Assembly: GCA_003220905.1 (NCBI GenBank)
Contig: QHTS01000215.1
Span: forward strand, 1-9,230
Direction of reading: 5' to 3'
Origin: Gemmatimonadota bacterium
GTDB taxonomy: Bacteria > Gemmatimonadota > Gemmatimonadetes > Gemmatimonadales > GWC2-71-9
Length of the DNA: 9,230 nucleotides
Shown: positions 5,153 to 9,230 of the stretch, piece after piece
How the letters are laid out: the number at the start of each line of letters is the position of its first letter
How positions within the stretch are numbered: the stretch's first letter is position 1
The notes under the pieces: generated by a model
Database searches by the model: none
Told to the model about the DNA's origin: nothing
Seen by the model: only the letters and a program-made list of their open reading frames with translations
Position numbers and translations under genes: made by a program

Positions 5153-7018
5153 TCAGGGCAGGGCAACGCGCAGCGAGACCTGCATCGAGACGTAGCGCCA
5201 CTGCGCAGTCGTCGCCGAGTCGGTGGCGACGGCGGTCTTCGCCGACTCGGTGGCGACGCCGGAATCGTCGGCGTCCAGCTCGAACCGGAGCTCGCGCCCC
5301 GGTGCCAGCGGCACCGCGATGAGTGAATAGAGTCGGAGCGCCCGACGCCAGGGCCCGACAGCGGCACGCTGTTGGGCCACTCGCTGCACGCCCGCGCCGA
5401 GATCGAAGGCGAGCACGATAGACCGGGCGGTCTCGAGCTCGATGTATGATCCCGCCTGCGCTATCTGGACGAGCCGGGGAGCGAAGTACCCAGCGCTCGA
5501 GGGCCGGGAGTAGCGGATCTCGTGGATCTGGCCCGACACCTCGAGAATCGGCGTCACGGCCACCGCCGCCACGCCGGCGAAGGTCGTCCGGTGGTTCACA
5601 TCGAGGGAGCTGCTCAACGCGGCGGTGCGGCCGATCCCGCGGAGTTTGAGTCCTCCCGCGACGGGCAGCTCGACGATCGCGCCTATTTCTGTTCGCACCA
5701 CCCGGTTCGTCACGAGGAGCGGGCTCGCGTCGATCACGTTCCGCCGCGCGCGGAGGTCGATCGCCGGTCCGCCCATCGGGTCCCGCCAGCGGGCGCGCAA
5801 CTGGCCAGTGGGGATGAGGGGGGCGCCCGCGCTGCCCACGGCGTCGACTCGAGTCGCTCCCCCCTCCAGATCGATCTGCAGCGTGCCCCGGGGCCGCGCA
5901 GCGGCACGGAGCGTGAGCTCGTCGAGCCCGATGGCGGTGACCCCGTCGCGAATCTGCTCGCGGGTGGCTCGCACCCCGAGCCGGGTCGGCCCGGAGGCTT
6001 CGAGCTCGGCGACGCCGCCCAGCCGGAGTGTGGCGTTCCCGTCAGAATCACGGCTGCCGCCTACCAGGGGCATGATGGCGGGGGCGGCCGCCACCCGCGC
6101 CGCCGCCAGCTCGCGTCGTACCTCGGCGTCCGTGGGGTGAGCGGTGAGCCAACCCTCGTAGACTGCGATGGCGGCACCCGCTCGGCGCGCTCGCGCCAAG
6201 GTCCGCGCGCGCCCCACCACGGCATCGCGCTCGTCGGGCGCGAGGCGCAGGGCATCGTCGTAGCACCGCAGCGCCGCGCTGTATCGCCCTGCGCGCGCCA
6301 GCATCTCCGCCAACGCCATGTAGCCCCAGGGGTCCGACGGCTCGAGGGCGACGTAGCGGCGGAACAGCCTCAGCGCCAACCGGGGGTCATGTCGGTGTAG
6401 CTGCGCGAGGCGATACGTGGCGTGGGAATTCCACGGGTCGGCGGCGAGCACCGCGGCGTACTCCTGTGCGGCGGCTCGCGTATCCCCGGCTGTGAACGCT
6501 GAGTCCGCGCGGCCGAGATGCCCGGTGGTGAGGTTGCCGCCCTGTGCGGCGGCTGGGCGCGCGTGAGCTGTGACGACCGCTCCGAGGAGCAGTAGCACGA
6601 TCCGCCTCCGGCGCTCGCCGGCCGCGACGGCACGCCGGCCTTGGTACCGTTTGATGGAGGTCTCGCGGCCAGGCCGCCGGCGGATCCACAGGCGCAACAC
6701 CTCGACGCCGAGGAGCACGGCGGCCAGGGTCCCGACGCTGAAGAGGAGCGCCACGGCGGGCAACAGGTTGCCCGGATGCACCGTGGCAAGGGCCGGGATG
6801 ACGCTGCGGGACGCGCTGAGCGCGAGGCTCAGGAGCCAGCCCGTCGCCCACACGCCCGCGAGGATGGCGCCCGCGATCGCCGTCTGCGTGGCGACCACGC
6901 CCCACCCACGCGACCTACGGCCCCGCACCCGTAAGTACGCTTCCCGGAGAGGCGTCGCGAGCGCGCTCATCAGGTAGAACATCCCACCGATCCCGGTCCC
7001 CGGCAGGCCGGCCGTCAC
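5153..7018 (-). CDS. Two-helix/TPR/YaiO-like outer-membrane barrel fusion protein
   Basis: A 621-residue frame from GTG 7018 to TGA 5155-5153. Domains in order: a short GTGIGGMFYLMSAL start; two membrane helices (about 40-66 and 84-111); a strongly basic loop (111-139, ending RRRR); a signal-peptide-like segment IVLLLLGAVVTAHARPAAAQ (140-159); TPR-type helical repeats (about 165-310, e.g. AAAQEYAAVLAADPWNSHA, SAALRCYDDALRLAPDERDA); and a beta-strand-rich region (about 320-621) resembling YaiO-family outer-membrane barrels. It follows the glycosyltransferase stop by two bases, with GAAGGGG eight bases before the GTG, so the two should be translated together. TPR plus barrel next to a family 2 glycosyltransferase recalls PgaA beside PgaC, and the two helices recall PgaD. 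The odd part is joining inner-membrane helices and an outer-membrane barrel in one frame. Alternatives are ATG at residue 13, a separate start near GTG 6700, or internal cleavage after AAAQ. No terminal Phe is present. Confidence 0.75.
   Translation of the reverse strand: MTAGLPGTGIGGMFYLMSALATPLREAYLRVRGRRSRGWGVVATQTAIAGAILAGVWATGWLLSLALSASRSVIPALATVHPGNLLPAVALLFSVGTLAAVLLGVEVLRLWIRRRPGRETSIKRYQGRRAVAAGERRRRIVLLLLGAVVTAHARPAAAQGGNLTTGHLGRADSAFTAGDTRAAAQEYAAVLAADPWNSHATYRLAQLHRHDPRLALRLFRRYVALEPSDPWGYMALAEMLARAGRYSAALRCYDDALRLAPDERDAVVGRARTLARARRAGAAIAVYEGWLTAHPTDAEVRRELAAARVAAAPAIMPLVGGSRDSDGNATLRLGGVAELEASGPTRLGVRATREQIRDGVTAIGLDELTLRAAARPRGTLQIDLEGGATRVDAVGSAGAPLIPTGQLRARWRDPMGGPAIDLRARRNVIDASPLLVTNRVVRTEIGAIVELPVAGGLKLRGIGRTAALSSSLDVNHRTTFAGVAAVAVTPILEVSGQIHEIRYSRPSSAGYFAPRLVQIAQAGSYIELETARSIVLAFDLGAGVQRVAQQRAAVGPWRRALRLYSLIAVPLAPGRELRFELDADDSGVATESAKTAVATDSATTAQWRYVSMQVSLRVALP
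5204..5257 (-). repeat. Two tandem 27-bp units coding VAT[ED]SA[KT]TA
   Basis: Two adjacent 27-bp units near the 3' end of the TPR-barrel gene encode VATESAKTA and VATDSATTA (residues 588-605). At DNA level an 18-base block at 5214-5231 recurs at 5241-5258 with one mismatch. The units sit between predicted final strands of the barrel, where a loop of changing length would be tolerated. Confidence 0.8.
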
Positions 7019-7033
7019 GGTCAGTGCCCCTTC
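7016..7033 (-). promoter_or_regulatory. Translational coupling site between glycosyltransferase and TPR-barrel genes
   Basis: On the minus strand GAAGGGG (7033-7027) lies in the last codons of the glycosyltransferase gene, followed by its TGA (7023-7021), two bases, and the GTG start (7018-7016) of the next gene. This layout supports GTG as the real start and suggests tight co-translation. Confidence 0.7.
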
Positions 7034-8079
7034 TCGTATACGCGGAGCGAGCGACCGAGCAGCAGCTCGGCGCAGACCGCACGCAGAAAGAAGACTGCGT
7101 TGACCGTTCGCAGCACGAAGAACGCGGGGATGCTCGCGATCGCGCGGCGGATCTCGCGCCGCCGTGCGGCGCCAGCGAGGACCGGAACGAGGACCGCAGG
7201 GGCATCGATCACGTAACCGATCAGCACCCAGGGCCTCGCGAGCAGGAGCGCGAGGATTGGCAGCAGCACCAGGTAAACCGCGGCCGCGATCGTCGCATCC
7301 CAGAACGCCACCGCCACCGCGGAGCGCAAATAGGGCACCGCGAGGAGCCCGCGCCAGTGGAGCTTCACGTTCTGAACGAACCCGTGTGACCAGCGCCGCA
7401 GCTGCGTTCCCATCAGCGTGAGGGTGCGAGGCTCGATAGGGTAGCACACCGCTTCCGGCACGAAACGCACCTCATGGCCTGCTTGGTACAGGCTCCAGGT
7501 CAGGTCCACATCCTCGGCGAGGGTTCGGTTCGACCAGCCGTTGTGCGCCCCGAGGATGTCGGTCCGATACATCGAGAAACAGCCCGAGGAGATGAGGGGC
7601 TTCCCGTAGTACTCCTGCAGCTGCTTGTAGTAGGTGAACGCGAACAGATACTCGATGTAGCGCCCCCGCTCCCACGCCGCGACGGTCGGACGGGAAAAGG
7701 CCGGCAGCAGGCACTCGAGCGCGTCCCGTGCGAGAACGGTATCGGCGTCAACGGCAACGGTGAGCGGCGTGCGGACGGAGCGGAGCCCAAAATTTTGTGC
7801 CCCTGCCTTGGAGCCGGTGTTCGTCGGTGGTCGGACGACCACGACCCCGAGCGCGCGGGCCACGTCGCCCGTCCCGTCGGTCGAGCAGTCGTCCACGACG
7901 ATGATCGCAGCCGGCGGCGTGGTCTGGCCCTGCAGGCTCTTGATCGTGTCGGCGACGCTGGCGGCTTCGTTGTACGCCGGAATGATCACCGTCACGTCGG
8001 TACCGGCGATCGGGCGGAGGAGGGGCGCGGTACGGTCGCGGCTCCATCGGTGCTTCAGGCGCGCTGCGCTAGAAGACAA
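7021..8079 (-). CDS. Family 2 glycosyltransferase, processive polysaccharide-synthase type
   Basis: A membrane-bound GT-A glycosyltransferase of family 2, as in PgaC/IcaA, hyaluronan or cellulose synthases. Numbered from TTG 8079 (352 residues): VTVIIPAYNEA (30-40) opens the nucleotide-binding fold; DDCSTDGT (63-70) binds the UDP part; DAD (111-113) is the metal-binding DxD; ISSGCFSMYR (163-172) is the acceptor-region loop; AEDVD (188-192) carries the catalytic acid; QLRRW (226-230) is the QxxRW motif of processive enzymes. Three or so membrane segments follow (about 257-280, 284-306, 318-340). Unlike PgaC there are no N-terminal helices before the catalytic domain. The start is uncertain: no in-frame ATG exists near the domain; TTG 8079 gives a 28-residue leader and GTG 7995 would begin right at VTVII. 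Farther upstream the frame lies inside the Omp85 gene and is not credible. The product is probably a beta-linked polysaccharide or glycolipid; the sugar cannot be told. Confidence 0.88.
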   Translation of the reverse strand: MSSSAARLKHRWSRDRTAPLLRPIAGTDVTVIIPAYNEAASVADTIKSLQGQTTPPAAIIVVDDCSTDGTGDVARALGVVVVRPPTNTGSKAGAQNFGLRSVRTPLTVAVDADTVLARDALECLLPAFSRPTVAAWERGRYIEYLFAFTYYKQLQEYYGKPLISSGCFSMYRTDILGAHNGWSNRTLAEDVDLTWSLYQAGHEVRFVPEAVCYPIEPRTLTLMGTQLRRWSHGFVQNVKLHWRGLLAVPYLRSAVAVAFWDATIAAAVYLVLLPILALLLARPWVLIGYVIDAPAVLVPVLAGAARRREIRRAIASIPAFFVLRTVNAVFFLRAVCAELLLGRSLRVYEKGH

Positions 8080-8233
8080 GATCGCGTCCCGCTGTTGCAG
8101 GCTGAGGGTTATGGCCGATACGGGACTTGCTCGACGTTCCGGGGGCCGGGGCGTTTCCTTGCTAAAGAGGCCGCCCGGCTGACTCGGGTAACGCAGCCGG
8201 ACGGGCAACCCGGGTTGCAACGCCGCAACGGCT
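8080..8233. other. Gap between the Omp85-type gene and the glycosyltransferase gene
   Basis: This is the largest non-coding stretch in the minus-strand group (up to 154 bp, depending on the glycosyltransferase start). It holds a perfect palindrome (8205-8218), a possible stem CCGGCTG/CAGCCGG just before it, and AAGGA (minus strand, about 8160) with no usable start codon behind it. I see no convincing sigma70 promoter and no T-run terminator. Confidence 0.5.
8205..8218. repeat. Perfect 14-bp palindrome
   Basis: GCAACCC followed directly by its reverse complement GGGTTGC, located 16 bp past the Omp85-type stop and about 126 bp before the glycosyltransferase start (minus strand sense). With no central loop it is a better candidate for a protein-binding site than for a terminator, though the neighbouring CCGGCTG/CAGCCGG pair could extend a structured RNA. 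Confidence 0.6.
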
Positions 8234-9230
8234 CTAGAACATGAACCCCATGCGGAAATAGATCGCCGTGCGCTCGGGGCTCCTGGCGGCCGCGATCGAC
8301 AGTGTGTTGGCCCGACGGTGCTGCCAGGCGAGCCAGAGCCCGCCCCCCGCCGCGGCTTGCCAGCGGCCTGACGACTCCCCCGGGGTCCAGACCCGCCCCG
8401 CGTCCGCCAAGCCGAAGATGCCGACGTCGCCGAACGGCAGGCGGCCGGCGAGGAGGCGCAGCTCGGCGTTGCCATAGGCACCGCGTCGTCCGGCGAACCG
8501 CTGCTCGGCGTAGCCCCGCACCGTCAGCCCGCCACCCACGTACACCAGCTCCTGGAAAGGCACCGTGCCGCTCACCGCCGCGCCGCCCGCCCGGAGCGCG
8601 AGCGTCGCGGCAGGCGGGTCGCCGGCCGAGAGGTAGGTAGAAGCCTCCGCCGAGACGCTCGCGAACCCGGAGACGACGTCCCAAACGGCTGGATACCACT
8701 GCCCGGCGATGCTCACATGCAGGCCGCGGGCCGGTGCGGCCGGGAAGTCGCGCGTGTCGAGCTCGAGCGCGGCGCGCGCCCCGACTTGGCCGAAATCACC
8801 CGTGCCGTAATAGGGACCTGTTGTGGCGAGGACGGTGCCTGAGTCGCTCGGGGTGTGAGCGTACTTGAGGAGCGGTCCCAGGGTGAGCCGGAGTCGGGGC
8901 GACAACGGGATCCCCACGCGCGGCGCGACGAGCAGCTCCTTCTGGCGCACGCGGTACACGCTGTCCGGCTCCGACCTCTTGGTTTCGTTGCCTACTCCGT
9001 AGAACCGAATGAGCTCGAGCCCCGACGCGCGCAGCTCGATGTAGAGAATTGTCGGAAAGAGCGGCCGCCGGAACTCACCTGCCACGTCGATACGGTACGT
9101 GCCGGCGCTGGTCGCGTACGCGGCCTCCGCAAACAGGCGGGTGCTCGGGGGCAGCGCGCGGAATCCGTAGCGCGTGTGACTGATGCCCGCCCCGACGAGC
9201 AGCCCGATGTCGGGGGAGTAGCTCGCTCCG
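8234..9230 (-). CDS. Omp85/BamA-TamA-type outer-membrane barrel, C-terminal part
   Basis: The frame is open to the right edge of the window, so the start is outside; about 331 residues to TAG at 8236-8234 are visible. Alternating beta strands run throughout (SYSPDIGLLVGAGISHTRYG, FGQVGARAALELDTRDFPAAPARGLHVSIAG). The Omp85 superfamily signature is GGGLTVRGYAEQRFAGRRGAYGNAELRL, whose VRGY is the (V/I)RG(F/Y) motif of the loop-6 tip in BamA, TamA and FhaC. The protein ends FRMGFMF, with the terminal Phe that BAM recognises in outer-membrane proteins. A GTG at 9085 is not the start, because barrel sequence continues upstream. The missing N-terminus would tell whether POTRA domains (BamA/TamA), a patatin domain or a phosphoesterase domain precedes the barrel. 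It lies upstream of the glycosyltransferase on the same strand, separated by about 150 bp. Confidence 0.85.
   Translation of the reverse strand, partial: GASYSPDIGLLVGAGISHTRYGFRALPPSTRLFAEAAYATSAGTYRIDVAGEFRRPLFPTILYIELRASGLELIRFYGVGNETKRSEPDSVYRVRQKELLVAPRVGIPLSPRLRLTLGPLLKYAHTPSDSGTVLATTGPYYGTGDFGQVGARAALELDTRDFPAAPARGLHVSIAGQWYPAVWDVVSGFASVSAEASTYLSAGDPPAATLALRAGGAAVSGTVPFQELVYVGGGLTVRGYAEQRFAGRRGAYGNAELRLLAGRLPFGDVGIFGLADAGRVWTPGESSGRWQAAAGGGLWLAWQHRRANTLSIAAARSPERTAIYFRMGFMF

Noticed and set aside
5522..6400. Plus-strand frame opposite the TPR-barrel gene (292 codons)
   Set aside because: Antisense shadow with low-complexity composition and no recognisable fold.
7019..7447. N-terminal extension of the TPR-barrel frame to an ATG at 7447
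   Set aside because: It lies wholly inside the glycosyltransferase gene in another frame; the GTG at 7018 has a good ribosome site and couples to the upstream stop.
7474..8244. Plus-strand frame opposite the glycosyltransferase (256 codons)
   Set aside because: The minus strand carries every GT2 motif; this frame has none and no ribosome site.
8080..8481. N-terminal extension of the glycosyltransferase frame to an ATG at 8481
   Set aside because: The extension overlaps the well-supported Omp85 barrel coding region and is Ser/Pro/Arg-rich noise; the GT2 fold starts near 7995.
1..9230. CRISPR array, tRNA, rRNA, insertion sequence or prophage elements
   Set aside because: I found no regularly spaced repeats, clover-leaf or rRNA core sequence, transposase motif, terminal inverted repeats or phage genes.

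Overview
The window reads as high-GC chromosomal DNA from a diderm (Gram-negative-type) bacterium. It carries three outer-membrane beta-barrel proteins, a lipobox protein, very tight gene packing and GTG/TTG starts. A Gemmatimonadota-like or related soil lineage would fit, but this is an impression from gene style, not a demonstrated assignment. There are no rRNA or tRNA genes, no CRISPR array, no transposase and no other sign of a mobile element.

Left part (1-1096). The 3' end of a beta-barrel outer-membrane protein (+) converges on a MarR-type regulator gene (-). Their two TAG stops share the four bases CTAG at 629-632. The regulator most resembles the MhqR group of quinone/electrophile-sensing MarR repressors.

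Centre (1097-4526). Divergent from the regulator is a plus-strand run: a DoxX/CatD-like four-helix membrane protein, a SulP-family anion transporter with a C-terminal STAS domain, and a DUF155/RMD1-like tail-anchored protein. A 26-bp imperfect palindrome with the core TCTCGA-TT-TCGAGA lies between the regulator and doxX. It covers the marR -35 candidate and ends two bases before the doxX Shine-Dalgarno sequence, so the pair looks like an autoregulated thiol/quinone-stress switch. A hairpin between doxX and sulP would hide a Shine-Dalgarno-like GAGGG just where sulP should start, and sulP has no ATG/GTG/TTG at its conserved N-terminus.

Right part (4528-9230, all minus; transcribed right to left). 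The order is: the C-terminal part of an Omp85/BamA-type barrel (cut by the window edge), a family 2 processive-type glycosyltransferase, then, 2 nt after its stop, a 621-residue protein, then a RidA-like lipoprotein with its own promoter. The 621-residue protein joins two inner-membrane helices, an internal signal-peptide-like segment, TPR repeats and a YaiO-like outer-membrane barrel. The glycosyltransferase and TPR-barrel pair recalls the PgaC/PgaA(/PgaD) logic of exopolysaccharide synthesis and export, and the E. coli yaiP-yaiO neighbourhood. The unusual part is the apparent fusion of inner-membrane, signal-peptide and outer-membrane modules in one reading frame. The RidA-like lipoprotein lacks the arginine needed for RidA imine deaminase chemistry.

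The partial barrel at the left edge and the barrel of the 621-residue protein look like paralogues over about 130 residues. Most interesting overall: the fused membrane/TPR/barrel protein coupled to the glycosyltransferase, the MhqR-type operator, and the arginine-less RidA lipoprotein.
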